NCBI RefSeq assembly: GCF_018127785.1
Contig: NZ_CP072390.1
Coordinates: forward strand, 1,364,001 to 1,428,000
DNA length: 64,000 bases
From: Prevotella scopos JCM 17725
GTDB taxonomy: Bacteria; Bacteroidota; Bacteroidia; Bacteroidales; Bacteroidaceae
Reading direction: 5' to 3'
Under the pieces are notes generated by a model. That model did no database searches. It had not been told where the DNA came from and was given only the letters and a program-made list of their open reading frames with translations. Position 1 is the first letter of the stretch. Each line of letters starts with the position of its first letter. Below, in pieces: positions 53,931-62,128 of the stretch. A program made the translations under genes and the position numbers.

Positions 53931-53972
53931 ACAGCCCACTGATGCGACTTGATCTTCACATCAGTAGGCTGT
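53931..53972 (-). terminator. Terminator of the clpP-clpX unit
   Basis: CAGCCCACTGATG and CATCAGTAGGCTG form a stem with one mismatch, 12 bases past the clpX stop, followed on the minus strand by TTATTT. Confidence 0.82.
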
Positions 53973-53983
53973 ATTTATAGGTT

Positions 53984-55222
53984 TTATGAGACTGTATTCG
54001 ATTTCTGAATATGTGCTTTGTTTAATTGTTGACGAACGTAATCTTCAGTCACTTCAAATGACTTAATACGCCGTGATGGCACATCAAACATAGCATCCAT
54101 CATTACCGCCTCAACAATTGAACGCAATCCACGGGCACCGAGCTTATACTCTACACCCTTATCTACGATATAATCAAGTGCTGGTTCAGTGAAAGTTAGT
54201 TCAATACCATCCATCTTAAACAACTTAATATACTGCTTCACAATAGAGTTCTTGGGTTCAACCAAAATTCTACGTAACGCCTCACGATCAAGCGGATTAA
54301 GATAAGTTAGCACTGGCAAACGTCCAATAATTTCAGGAATAAGACCGAATGACTTTAAGTCCTGAGGAAGAACATACTTCATCAGGTCGTTCTTATCAAT
54401 CTTTGCAACATTTTGAACAGAGTTGTAACCGACTGTATGTGTATTCAGTCGTTGCGCTATCTTACGCTCAATTCCATCAAAAGCACCACCACAGATGAAG
54501 AGGATATTGCGCGTATCAACGTGTATGTAATCCTGATCAGGATGCTTACGACCACCCTTTGGTGGTACGTTCACCATGGTTCCTTCCAGAAGTTTCAACA
54601 AACCCTGCTGTACACCCTCACCACTCACGTCACGTGTTATGCTTGGATTATCACTCTTACGTGCAATCTTATCAATCTCATCGATAAAAACAATACCACG
54701 TTCTGCTGCTGCCACATCATAGTTTGCAACCTGCAAAAGACGTGAAAGGATACTCTCCACATCCTCACCTACATATCCAGCTTCGGTGAAGACGGTAGCA
54801 TCAACAATCGTGAATGGTACGTCAAGGAGTTTGGCAATGGTGCGTGCAAGCAATGTCTTACCCGTACCCGTCGAACCAACCATAATGATGTTGCTCTTCT
54901 CAATCTCTACACCATCATCGTCCTTAGGTTGTTGGAGACGCTTATAATGGTTATAAACGGCTACAGCTAGATAGCGTTTCGCTTCATCCTGGCCTATGAT
55001 ATATTCGTCAAGATACTTCTTGATTTCCTTTGGCTTAGGAACTTTCTTTAGCGTAAACGTGTTCTCCTCGCCATCCTGACCCTGTGACAGCACACCTGTC
55101 TGCATGGCGATATTATAAGCCTGCTGTGCACAATCCTCACAGATATAGCCATTCAAGCCAGTGATAAGAAGTTTCACCTCCTTTTCACCTCGACCACAAA
55201 AACTACATTTCTTTTGGGGCAT
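53984..55222 (-). CDS. clpX: ATP-dependent protease ATPase ClpX
   Basis: This 412-residue AAA+ unfoldase delivers substrates to ClpP. The N-terminal zinc-binding domain ([14 protein letters not shown]...YICEDC) recognises adaptors. Walker A is [15 protein letters not shown], Walker [14 protein letters not shown], and the pore loop and sensor segments are intact ([13 protein letters not shown]). The IGF-type ClpP-binding loop lies near 250. It starts 9 bases after clpP on the same strand. Confidence 0.97.
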   Translation of the reverse strand: MPQKKCSFCGRGEKEVKLLITGLNGYICEDCAQQAYNIAMQTGVLSQGQDGEENTFTLKKVPKPKEIKKYLDEYIIGQDEAKRYLAVAVYNHYKRLQQPKDDDGVEIEKSNIIMVGSTGTGKTLLARTIAKLLDVPFTIVDATVFTEAGYVGEDVESILSRLLQVANYDVAAAERGIVFIDEIDKIARKSDNPSITRDVSGEGVQQGLLKLLEGTMVNVPPKGGRKHPDQDYIHVDTRNILFICGGAFDGIERKIAQRLNTHTVGYNSVQNVAKIDKNDLMKYVLPQDLKSFGLIPEIIGRLPVLTYLNPLDREALRRILVEPKNSIVKQYIKLFKMDGIELTFTEPALDYIVDKGVEYKLGARGLRSIVEAVMMDAMFDVPSRRIKSFEVTEDYVRQQLNKAHIQKSNTVS

Positions 55223-55231
55223 TATTATCCT

Positions 55232-55927
55232 TTACTTTACTCCTTCTTCCGAAGTGTTATTTACTGGTTTTCTCATCAGAACCTCATCAATCATTCCGTA
55301 CTCCTTAGCTTCCTCAGAGGTCATCCAATAGTTACGGTCACTATCGTTCCATACCTTTTCAAAAGACTGATGAGAGTGTTCACTAATGATTGTATAGAGT
55401 TCCTTCTTGAACTTCTGAATCTCACGTGCTTCAATCTCAATATCTGAAGCCTGACCCTGAACACCACCCAATGGCTGATGAATCATCACACGACTATGCT
55501 TTAGGGCAGAACGTTTACCCTCCTTACCTGCAACAAGCAATACGGCAGCCATTGACGCAGCCATACCTGTACAGAGCGTCGCAACGTCACTTGAAATAAA
55601 CTGCATAGTATCATAGATACCCAAGCCTGCTGTTACGCTTCCACCAGGAGAGTTAATATAAATAGAGATATCCTTACCTGGATCAACAGAATCCAAATAA
55701 AGTAGCTGTGCCTGAATTGTATTGGCTGAATAGTCATCTACCTGCGTCCCGAGGAAGATGATTCTTTCCATCATCAAACGTGAGAAGACATCCATCTGTG
55801 TTACGTTCAGCTGACGCTCCTCTAGGATATATGGGTTTAGATACTGTGCCTGTGCTCTCATCACGTCATCAAGCACCATACCATTCATCCCAAGATGCCC
55901 TGTAGCATACCTTCTAAAATCGTTCAT
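55232..55927 (-). CDS. clpP: ATP-dependent Clp protease proteolytic subunit
   Basis: This 231-residue serine protease subunit forms a tetradecameric barrel. The nucleophile Ser is in CTGMAASMAAVLLVAG and the catalytic His in HSRVMIHQPLGGVQG; the Asp lies in SDRNYWMTSEEAKEYGMID. An N-terminal extension (MNDFRRYATGHLGMNGMVLDDVMRAQ) precedes the processed domain. A promoter box lies 118 bases upstream; clpX follows. Trigger factor lies upstream on the same strand, but its 178-base gap holds the clpP promoter. Confidence 0.96.
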   Translation of the reverse strand: MNDFRRYATGHLGMNGMVLDDVMRAQAQYLNPYILEERQLNVTQMDVFSRLMMERIIFLGTQVDDYSANTIQAQLLYLDSVDPGKDISIYINSPGGSVTAGLGIYDTMQFISSDVATLCTGMAASMAAVLLVAGKEGKRSALKHSRVMIHQPLGGVQGQASDIEIEAREIQKFKKELYTIISEHSHQSFEKVWNDSDRNYWMTSEEAKEYGMIDEVLMRKPVNNTSEEGVK

Positions 55928-55961
55928 TGTTTTCCTTTCTTATAATTTATATATGACAAAA

Positions 55962-56080
55962 AATAGAGGTTATCGACCTCTCTTATCATTGTCATCTATA
56001 CAAACACCATGCCACTCAGAGCGACATTCGCCTGCATATCTAAAGCAAAGATAAGCAAAAAAATCGATAACCTCTATATA
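55962..56080. repeat. Distant inverted repeat between tig and clpP
   Basis: ATAGAGGTTATCGA near 55966 and TCGATAACCTCTAT near 56064 are complementary with about 85 bases between. It lies downstream of tig and contains the clpP promoter, so it may serve termination or attenuation. Confidence 0.5.
56045..56052 (-). promoter_or_regulatory. -7 box of clpP-clpX
   Basis: Minus-strand TATCTTTG, 118 bases before the clpP ATG. Confidence 0.75.
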
Positions 56081-56104
56081 TAAAGGAAGATTTTTCTAAA
56101 AATA

Positions 56105-57469
56105 TTACTCGCTTACAAGTTTGTTAAACTCCTCAAGACTTACGGTCTTAACGTTCAATTTTACAACTTCCTTGATAGCTTCTGCGAGCTTGCGATCAAG
56201 AGCTGACTCAACGAATGAGTCTATGTTCTCGCGCTTCTTCAGCATCTCATCAGCATAACCATTCAAGTAATCCTCTGGTACGTTAGTCATACCATACTGA
56301 GCAAACTGTGCACGTGCCATCTGACGAGCACTCTCGCGAACATCGTTATCATCAACCTTGATACCATGATCCTTAGCTAACTGCTCCTTAATCAGGTGCC
56401 ATGTCAACTCCTTGATACTCTGTGCGTAGTTCTTCTCTACAAACTCCTCACCCTTATCCTGGTTGTTTGCCAACATGATACGCTTCAAAATAGCGTCTGG
56501 GAAAGTCAGTTCACCTACCTTCTTCTCGCAGTAAGCGCGGAGATCCTGAATAAACTTGTAGTTAGAATCACCCTTTAACTGCTCTGCCAAACCATCAGCA
56601 ATTGCCTTACGGAAAGCTGCCTCATCCTTGATATCAGCATCTTCACCATAAACACTCTTCCAAAGTTCAGCATTATTCTCAGCCTTAACGAAGCGTGAAA
56701 TCTCTGTAATCTGATAAGAGAAGTTACCTTTATGCTCAGCAACTTCTTCCTTCTTAATCTTCAAAAGTGAAGAAACCTCAATATCGTTATCAGGATAAGC
56801 TGCTGTTGGGTTAAAGATAATGATATCACCAAGCTTAGCACCATCGAAGAGTTTCTTCTGATCCTCAACCTTGATGTACTGTGGCATCAATGATGCGCCC
56901 TCAACGGTGATACCACCCTCGAGTGTATTTCCATTCTCATCCAACTCACGGAGGTCACCCTTCAACATATCACGCTGCTCTGGATCGAACACCTCAGCCT
57001 TGTCATAGTGACCAGAACGGCTCTGGAACATCTCAACCTGCTGATCGATTAACTTGTCATCAACAGCAATCTCGTAATAGTCAATCTTGTTCTTGCCATT
57101 CAACTCAATCTTAAATTCTGGAGCAACAGCAATATCAAACTTGAACTCGTAAGGAGCTGGCTTCTCCAAGTCTATTGGCTCCTGTGACTCAGAGCCCATT
57201 GGCTGACCTAACATCTGAATCTTGTTATCAGCAATATATTTCTGAAGGTTTTCACCAAGAAGTTTGTTAATAGCATCCATCTTAATCTGTGGACCGTACT
57301 GGCGCTTTAACAAGCCCATAGGCACCTGACCCTTACGGAAACCAGGAACGTCGGCACGTTTACGGTAATCTTTGAGAGTCTTCTCAACCTCATCCTTGTA
57401 ATCAGCTTCCTCAACGAGGATGGTCATCAAACCATTCACTTTGTCGGGATTCTCAAATGAAATTTTCAT
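56105..57469 (-). CDS. tig: Trigger factor
   Basis: This 454-residue ribosome-associated chaperone has an N-terminal ribosome-binding domain (about 1-130) containing PGFRKGQVPMGLLKRQYGP, a variant of the GFRxGxxP signature. A middle region (about 150-250) replaces the usual FKBP-like domain and is diverged. A long helical C-terminal chaperone domain follows (TWHLIKEQLAKDHGIKVDDND, SARQMARAQFAQYGM). In Bacteroidota the PPIase core is often degenerate, as it appears here. A promoter box lies 87 bases upstream, and clpP-clpX are the downstream neighbours. Confidence 0.94.
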   Translation of the reverse strand: MKISFENPDKVNGLMTILVEEADYKDEVEKTLKDYRKRADVPGFRKGQVPMGLLKRQYGPQIKMDAINKLLGENLQKYIADNKIQMLGQPMGSESQEPIDLEKPAPYEFKFDIAVAPEFKIELNGKNKIDYYEIAVDDKLIDQQVEMFQSRSGHYDKAEVFDPEQRDMLKGDLRELDENGNTLEGGITVEGASLMPQYIKVEDQKKLFDGAKLGDIIIFNPTAAYPDNDIEVSSLLKIKKEEVAEHKGNFSYQITEISRFVKAENNAELWKSVYGEDADIKDEAAFRKAIADGLAEQLKGDSNYKFIQDLRAYCEKKVGELTFPDAILKRIMLANNQDKGEEFVEKNYAQSIKELTWHLIKEQLAKDHGIKVDDNDVRESARQMARAQFAQYGMTNVPEDYLNGYADEMLKKRENIDSFVESALDRKLAEAIKEVVKLNVKTVSLEEFNKLVSE

Positions 57470-57555
57470 CTTTGATGTTAAATATTTAGTTTATTATTAA
57501 TTATCAAAAGAGTAAATTCACAAGAAGACACAATGCCCCTATGAACTTTGAAATG

Positions 57556-57563
57556 CAAAGATA
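57556..57563 (-). promoter_or_regulatory. -7 box of tig
   Basis: Minus-strand TATCTTTG, 87 bases before the ATG. Confidence 0.75.
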
Positions 57564-57763
57564 CTTAAAAAATCGCATAACCTTATAATATATAAGTGGA
57601 AATTTATTTTTTTAACCAAGATAATTGGCTACAGAAGGCTATAATTGGTTTTATTTTTTAACCAACAAAGCTGCTTACAACCAACTCTCATATTAAGTTT
57701 TACTGTATGCAGCTTTTATTTTCAGCTTTCTTTGAAAAAAGAAAAGGCTTTGTTGTCGAATTA

Positions 57764-57866
57764 TTTTCATGAAAAAAAATATTTATGGTCGTGAAGAAAA
57801 ATATTTCTTTTCATGAAGAAAAATATTTCTTTTCATGAAAAAAAATATTTTTCTTCATGAAAATAA
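57764..57866. repeat. 22-base-period array (TTCATGAA/AAATATTT words), locus 2
   Basis: CATGA (once CGTGA) has its C at 57768, 57790, 57812, 57834 and 57856, five units exactly 22 bases apart. TCATGA and AAATATTT dyads alternate with centres 11 bases apart (for example 57813.5 and 57824.5). Confidence 0.88.
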
Positions 57867-57913
57867 TTCGCAACTTACTTACTCTTGCATAAACAAAGGC
57901 ACAAAGAATGCTT

Positions 57914-57921
57914 TATCTTTG
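57914..57921 (+). promoter_or_regulatory. Orphan plus-strand -7 box
   Basis: TATCTTTG followed by GCGCC points towards the 3' end of lptB, with no plus-strand gene downstream before 60298. Confidence 0.45.
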
Positions 57922-57972
57922 CGCCTTTCTGACGGCTAATATAGCCTATCTAAAAGTGAGGATATATTCCTC

Positions 57973-58800
57973 TTATAAACCATTCGCCTCTTCCTGTGCA
58001 CGTTTACGCTGGTCGAGCAACTGAAAGTCTTTCTTCTGAAGAACGAAGTCTGTACCGAGATATTTCTCCTTCACTATCTTATTGGCTGCCAACTCCTCTG
58101 GAGTTCCCTTGAAGAGAATACGACCCTCAAAAAGAAGATAGGCGCGGTCGGTAATATTCAGCGTCTCATGCACATTGTGATCGGTGATAAGGATACCGAT
58201 ATTACGGAACTTCAAACGCCAAACGATGTGCTGGATATCCTCAACGGCGATAGGGTCGACGCCTGCAAAAGGCTCATCAAGCATGATAAACTTTGGATCG
58301 ATAGCCAAACAGCGAGCAATTTCACAACGACGACGCTCACCACCAGAAAGACGGTCACCAAGATTCTTACGCACCTTTTCCAATCGGAATTCGCGAATCA
58401 GACTCTCCATCTTGTCGATACGTTCCTGCTTTGATAGCTTTGTCATCTCCAAGACACTCATGATATTATCTTCCACACTCATCTTACGGAAGACACTCGC
58501 CTCCTGTGGGAGATAGCCAATACCAGCACGCGCACGCTTATAAACAGGGAAATTGGTAATCTCCTGATCATCAATATACACATGTCCTTCATTAGGGACC
58601 ACCAATCCTGTTGTCATATAAAACGACGTGGTCTTTCCCGCACCATTTGGTCCGAGCAATCCCACAATCTCACCCTGCTTCACATTGATGCTCACACCAT
58701 TGGCAACAGTACGCTTTCCGTATCGCTTCACCAGTTTCTCTGTACGAAGAATACTTCCCTCGCCTTCTGGGCGCACAACAATATTATCTGATTCTGACAT
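57973..58800 (-). CDS. lptB: LPS export ABC transporter ATPase LptB
   Basis: This 275-residue ATPase drives LPS extraction with LptF/LptG, which are not in this window. Walker A is [20 protein letters not shown], the signature [18 protein letters not shown] and Walker [21 protein letters not shown]. The sequence [18 protein letters not shown] forms a C-terminal tail longer than in E. coli LptB (241 residues), and the first 15 residues are also extra. A promoter box lies 26 bases upstream. The OstA-like protein coded at 43198 would act in the same pathway. Confidence 0.95.
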   Translation of the reverse strand: MSESDNIVVRPEGEGSILRTEKLVKRYGKRTVANGVSINVKQGEIVGLLGPNGAGKTTSFYMTTGLVVPNEGHVYIDDQEITNFPVYKRARAGIGYLPQEASVFRKMSVEDNIMSVLEMTKLSKQERIDKMESLIREFRLEKVRKNLGDRLSGGERRRCEIARCLAIDPKFIMLDEPFAGVDPIAVEDIQHIVWRLKFRNIGILITDHNVHETLNITDRAYLLFEGRILFKGTPEELAANKIVKEKYLGTDFVLQKKDFQLLDQRKRAQEEANGL

Positions 58801-58825
58801 AGTTTTCTCTTTTAAGCTATCGCTG

Positions 58826-58833
58826 CAAAATTA
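58826..58833 (-). promoter_or_regulatory. -7 box of lptB
   Basis: Minus-strand TAATTTTG, 26 bases before the ATG. Confidence 0.7.
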
Positions 58834-58976
58834 CGAAATAAAAAGCAGATAGCAGTCATAAAGACGTGAAAAGAAACAAAAGAACAATACAGATAAATCT
58901 ATAGCTACGCGTCTACGCTTCTATTAAAAGACGTTCTCACGAAGGTTCTATGCCTTGATTGTTTGGTAGCTATCCC

Positions 58977-60110
58977 CTATTCTTCACCAGAAGTATATCT
59001 TAATAACTCCTGCTCGAATGCCATCGTCCATGCTTCATTGCTAAGTGCTGCTGACATTGAATTAAGGGCTTGACACTGCTCACGCGAAATAGGCCTACGT
59101 TCGTGATGATATGCCCATGGGGCTAACATAAGGAGTCGCCCTTCACAACAAGCATCAAAATACTGCCCAGGCGGCTTATAAAGGGGAGGGAAACCGTTTT
59201 CTAACAAGACTATAAGCGGGAGTTTCTCCTCCAATGCTGCACGTGCTATTTCTTTTTCTCCAGCCGATATACAGGGGCTAACAAGTACTCCTCCCTCTCG
59301 TCCTCGTGCAAGGAAGTATTCCTTTTGTAAGGCTATAAGGCGTAGGTTTTCTGGTGTCTTGTTGTTATGACAACGTACCTGCAGTCTTATTGGGTGCTCT
59401 AATAACCACTGATTTCCTATAGCCGAGAAAGTTCTTTCACCCACCTTCAAACTATTCACAACACGAAAGAGTTTCGGATTATCCCGCTTCATCGCCAGCC
59501 GTCTTGGGTTATCTGCAACATATCTGAACATATTCTCTAACTGCCCCTTCCCTCTTAGCACGCTGTCATGATAGCCTGGAGCAAAGAGCAAGCCATGCTC
59601 TGGGTGCTTGCAACCTCGCTGCTTAGTCCTTTCTCCGCTGCCAGCCAGCCTCTGCCTTCCGATTCTGTCCTCCTGTCCCTGCTTCTGAGGCAGTGCCTCA
59701 GAACTCCCCAACACCAGCCGCCGATACGCCCGATTACAGCCAACCTTGAACCCGTTGACAACCTTCCCCAGGTGTACAGCCATCTCATGTGTCACAAAAA
59801 GGATGCCGTGTATATGGTCTGGCATAACCTGAAAAGCAAGCACACTCACCTCTGGATAATGCTTGGGAATCTCTCGCCAACAACACACAACCTCACTCCC
59901 CAGCTCCGTTGGTTCTATATAGGCGGATGCTACAGCTGCAGTTCGACGCATAAGCCTTCCCAACAGCGGCTGTCTTCCTTCCGTACAGAGCGTTATCATA
60001 TAGATACTCCGTCCTTGATAGTCATGCCCTTTAAGCCTCCGTAGCAGCGAGGCCACACGCGCACGACGCCAACCTACCCCTTCCACATATATTGCAGGAT
60101 TACTTTTCAT
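58977..60110 (-). CDS. Y1 (REP-associated/IS200-like) transposase with extra C-terminal domain
   Basis: This 377-residue protein starts at MKSNPAIYVEG; a longer frame would cross its own promoter box. Residues about 30-205 form a Y1_Tnp domain: strand SIYMITLCTEGRQPLLG, HUH motif at His99-Ile-His101 in QVMPDHIHGILFV, and the probable nucleophile Tyr197 in MFRYVADNPRRLA. Such enzymes cut and join single-stranded palindromic DNA. Residues about 225-377 are an additional domain with GVLVSPCISAGEKEIARAAL, then LPLIVLLENGFPPLYKPPG and RLLMLAPWAYHHERR, alternating strands and helices like a Rossmann or DprA-type fold; that relation is tentative. No terminal repeats flank it, so it is probably a domesticated RAYT. 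Confidence 0.82.
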   Translation of the reverse strand: MKSNPAIYVEGVGWRRARVASLLRRLKGHDYQGRSIYMITLCTEGRQPLLGRLMRRTAAVASAYIEPTELGSEVVCCWREIPKHYPEVSVLAFQVMPDHIHGILFVTHEMAVHLGKVVNGFKVGCNRAYRRLVLGSSEALPQKQGQEDRIGRQRLAGSGERTKQRGCKHPEHGLLFAPGYHDSVLRGKGQLENMFRYVADNPRRLAMKRDNPKLFRVVNSLKVGERTFSAIGNQWLLEHPIRLQVRCHNNKTPENLRLIALQKEYFLARGREGGVLVSPCISAGEKEIARAALEEKLPLIVLLENGFPPLYKPPGQYFDACCEGRLLMLAPWAYHHERRPISREQCQALNSMSAALSNEAWTMAFEQELLRYTSGEE

Positions 60111-60145
60111 AGCCTTCAACTCATAGTTTGTCACGCACAAAAATA

Positions 60146-60153
60146 CAAATATA
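60146..60153 (-). promoter_or_regulatory. -7 box of the Y1 transposase gene
   Basis: Minus-strand TATATTTG, 36 bases before the chosen ATG. It lies inside the longer frame and so supports the shorter start. Confidence 0.7.
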
Positions 60154-60263
60154 ATCCTAAAAGTCCATACAACAGACACAAAGATACTGTTTTCAGAAAA
60201 AGAAAAGCTACCCTCATGACTATTAAATAATGTCTTTCTTTTCTCTTTCTGTGATATTTTAGT

Positions 60264-60271
60264 TAAATTTG
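60264..60271 (+). promoter_or_regulatory. -7 box of mlaE-mlaF
   Basis: TAAATTTG, 26 bases before the mlaE ATG. Confidence 0.78.
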
Positions 60272-60297
60272 CATTTTCAACATCAAATAAAAAGAGC

Positions 60298-61044
60298 ATG
60301 CTTTTATTCAAATGGCTGACCACATTCGGTAATTATCTTATATTAATGGGACGATCATTCAGTCGTCCGGAACGAATGAGAATGTTCATGAAGCGATATG
60401 TTAAAGAGATGTCCCAGTTGGGTGTTGACTCAATTGGCATCGTGTTGCTCATCTCTTTTTTCATTGGAGCTGTTATATGTATTCAGATTAAACTCAACGT
60501 GCAGAGCCCTTGGATGCCTCATTGGGTATCAGGTTATGTGACACGTGAGATTATGCTATTGGAGTTCTCCAGTAGTATCATGTGTCTGATTCTATCGGGT
60601 AAGGTTGGGTCAAACATTGCTTCTGAGTTAGGAACCATGCGCGTGACACAGCAGATAGATGCCTTAGAGATTATGGGTATCAATTCCGCCAGTTACCTCA
60701 TCCTACCAAAGATTATGGGACTCATCACTATCATGCCATTTCTTGTTATCTTTTCGGCAGCAACAGGTATCATTGGAGCATACGCCACAGCCTACCTTGC
60801 ACATATCATCACACCAGTAGATTTGACTGCTGGTTTGCAACATGATTTCAATCCGTGGTTTATGTGGATGAGTATCATCAAGGGATTCTTCTTTGCCTTT
60901 ATCATTTCAAGTGTATCATCTTACATGGGCTACACGGTGAAGGGTGGAAGTGTTGAAGTCGGCAAAGCATCTACTGACGCTGTAGTCTGCTCAAGCGTAC
61001 TGATTCTCTTCAGCGACGTTTTCCTCACACAGATGTTGAGTTAA
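60298..61044 (+). CDS. mlaE: MlaE-type ABC transporter permease
   Basis: This 248-residue integral membrane protein of the MlaE/TTG2B family is the permease of a lipid transporter that maintains outer-membrane asymmetry. Five or six hydrophobic segments are visible (SIGIVLLISFFIGAVICIQI, IMCLILSGKVGSNIASELGT, IMGLITIMPFLVIFSAATGI, GFFFAFIISSVSSYMGYTV). The conserved coupling segment ELGTMRVTQQIDALEIMG is intact. The ATPase gene follows after a 144-base gap filled with two REP-like palindromes. The MlaD-type substrate-binding partner is not in this window. Confidence 0.94.
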   Translation: MLLFKWLTTFGNYLILMGRSFSRPERMRMFMKRYVKEMSQLGVDSIGIVLLISFFIGAVICIQIKLNVQSPWMPHWVSGYVTREIMLLEFSSSIMCLILSGKVGSNIASELGTMRVTQQIDALEIMGINSASYLILPKIMGLITIMPFLVIFSAATGIIGAYATAYLAHIITPVDLTAGLQHDFNPWFMWMSIIKGFFFAFIISSVSSYMGYTVKGGSVEVGKASTDAVVCSSVLILFSDVFLTQMLS

Positions 61045-61045
61045 A

Positions 61046-61076
61046 CCTCCCCCAACCCCTCCAAAGGAGGGGAGAT
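61046..61076 (+). repeat. REP-like GC-rich palindrome, copy 2
   Basis: CCTCCCCCAACCCCTCC followed by AAAGGAGGGGAG starts right behind the mlaE stop. It is inverted relative to copy 3, 75 bases away. Confidence 0.8.
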
Positions 61077-61151
61077 GAGAGAATAAATCAACTCTTAAAA
61101 GTTAATACTAACTAATTAATAAGCCCATCTTCCCCCACAAGTAAGCAGATT

Positions 61152-61186
61152 GGGCTCCCCTCCCTTCGGAGGGGTCGGGGGAGGCT
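61152..61186 (-). repeat. REP-like GC-rich palindrome, copy 3 (inverted)
   Basis: GGGCTCCCCTCCCTTCGG continues as AGGGGTCGGGGGAGGCT, ending 3 bases before the mlaF ATG. With copy 2 it makes a convergent pair between mlaE and mlaF. Confidence 0.8.
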
Positions 61187-61188
61187 CT

Positions 61189-61956
61189 ATGATTGAAGTA
61201 AAACACCTTTATAAATCATTCGGCGATAAAGAAGTGCTGAAAGATATCAACACCATTTTTGAAGACGGAAAAACTAACCTCATCATCGGACAGAGTGGTG
61301 CAGGTAAAACCGTTCTTATGCGCTCTCTCACAGGACTCCTTGAGCCTACGAAGGGCGAAGTGCTCTACGACGGACGTAACTTTGTCAAGATGACAAAGAA
61401 AGAACAGATTCTCATGCGACGTGAGATGGGTATGATCTTCCAAGGAGCAGCCCTCTTCGACTCGCTCACCGTATTGGAAAACGTACGTTTCCCACTGGAC
61501 ATGTTCTCGGATATGACGGCAAAGGAACGTGACAAAAGAGCAATGGAATGTCTGGATCGTGTGAATCTGACTGGAGCTGAACAGAAGTTCCCTGGTGAGA
61601 TATCAGGTGGTATGCAGAAACGTGTTGCCATCGCGAGGGCCATCGTCATGAATCCGAAGTATCTTTTCTGCGATGAACCAAACTCTGGCCTTGACCCAAA
61701 GACCTCATTGGTCATCGACGATTTGCTTACAGGTATCACACGCGAGTTTAACATGACAACCATCATCAACACGCATGATATGAACTCAGTGTTGGGTATT
61801 GGTGAGAATATCATCTTTATCTCAGATGGTAAGAAAGAATGGCAAGGTGACAAGAACTCTGTCATTACATCGAAAAATGAAAAGTTAAACGACCTCGTCT
61901 TCGCATCAGATCTCTTTAAGAAAGTCAAGAAAATAGAAAAGGAAGATATGAAATAA
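61189..61956 (+). CDS. mlaF: MlaF-type ABC transporter ATP-binding protein
   Basis: This 255-residue ATPase partners with MlaE. The start is taken at ATG 61189 (MIEVKHLYKSFGDKEVLK); an in-frame TTG at 61150 would translate the REP-like palindrome and is rejected. Walker A is IIGQSGAGKTVLMRSLTGLL, the signature GEISGGMQKRVAIARAIVM and Walker B YLFCDEPNSGLDPKTS. The C-terminal tail (ASDLFKKVKKIEKEDMK) is basic. The palindrome touching the ATG could mask the translation start. A strong terminator follows. Confidence 0.94.
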   Translation: MIEVKHLYKSFGDKEVLKDINTIFEDGKTNLIIGQSGAGKTVLMRSLTGLLEPTKGEVLYDGRNFVKMTKKEQILMRREMGMIFQGAALFDSLTVLENVRFPLDMFSDMTAKERDKRAMECLDRVNLTGAEQKFPGEISGGMQKRVAIARAIVMNPKYLFCDEPNSGLDPKTSLVIDDLLTGITREFNMTTIINTHDMNSVLGIGENIIFISDGKKEWQGDKNSVITSKNEKLNDLVFASDLFKKVKKIEKEDMK

Positions 61957-62027
61957 GAACTACAAACTCTTCCATATAAGTTGCCAACAGGACGCCTTAT
62001 TGGCACTCCGCAAGACAACATAACACA

Positions 62028-62099
62028 AAAGGAAAGTCCTCCTGCTTATCATCTCTTCCTAAATGAGGTTGAAACATATCAGCAGGAGGACTTTCCTTT
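62028..62099 (+). terminator. Terminator of mlaE-mlaF
   Basis: AAAGGAAAGTCCTCCTGCT (62028-62046) pairs perfectly with AGCAGGAGGACTTTCCTTT (62081-62099) over 19 bases with a 34-base loop, followed by ATATAT. Confidence 0.8.
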
Positions 62100-62128
62100 A
62101 TATATCTCTTAGTCCACAAGACTCTTCA

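Larger units (their letters stand above)
57470..57972. other. 503-base gap between tig and lptB
   Basis: It contains the tig promoter (57556-57563), the best-formed 22-base-period array (57764-57866) and an orphan plus-strand -7 box (57914-57921). No gene was recognised. Confidence 0.7.

Noticed and set aside
60111..60323. Longer N-terminus for the Y1 transposase
   Set aside because: The extra 71 residues run through the gene's own -7 box and the divergent mlaE promoter and are low in protein-like character.
61150..61188. TTG start giving a 13-residue MGSPPFGG-type extension on MlaF
   Set aside because: The extension is translated REP-like palindrome, and family alignment starts at MIEVKHLYKSF.
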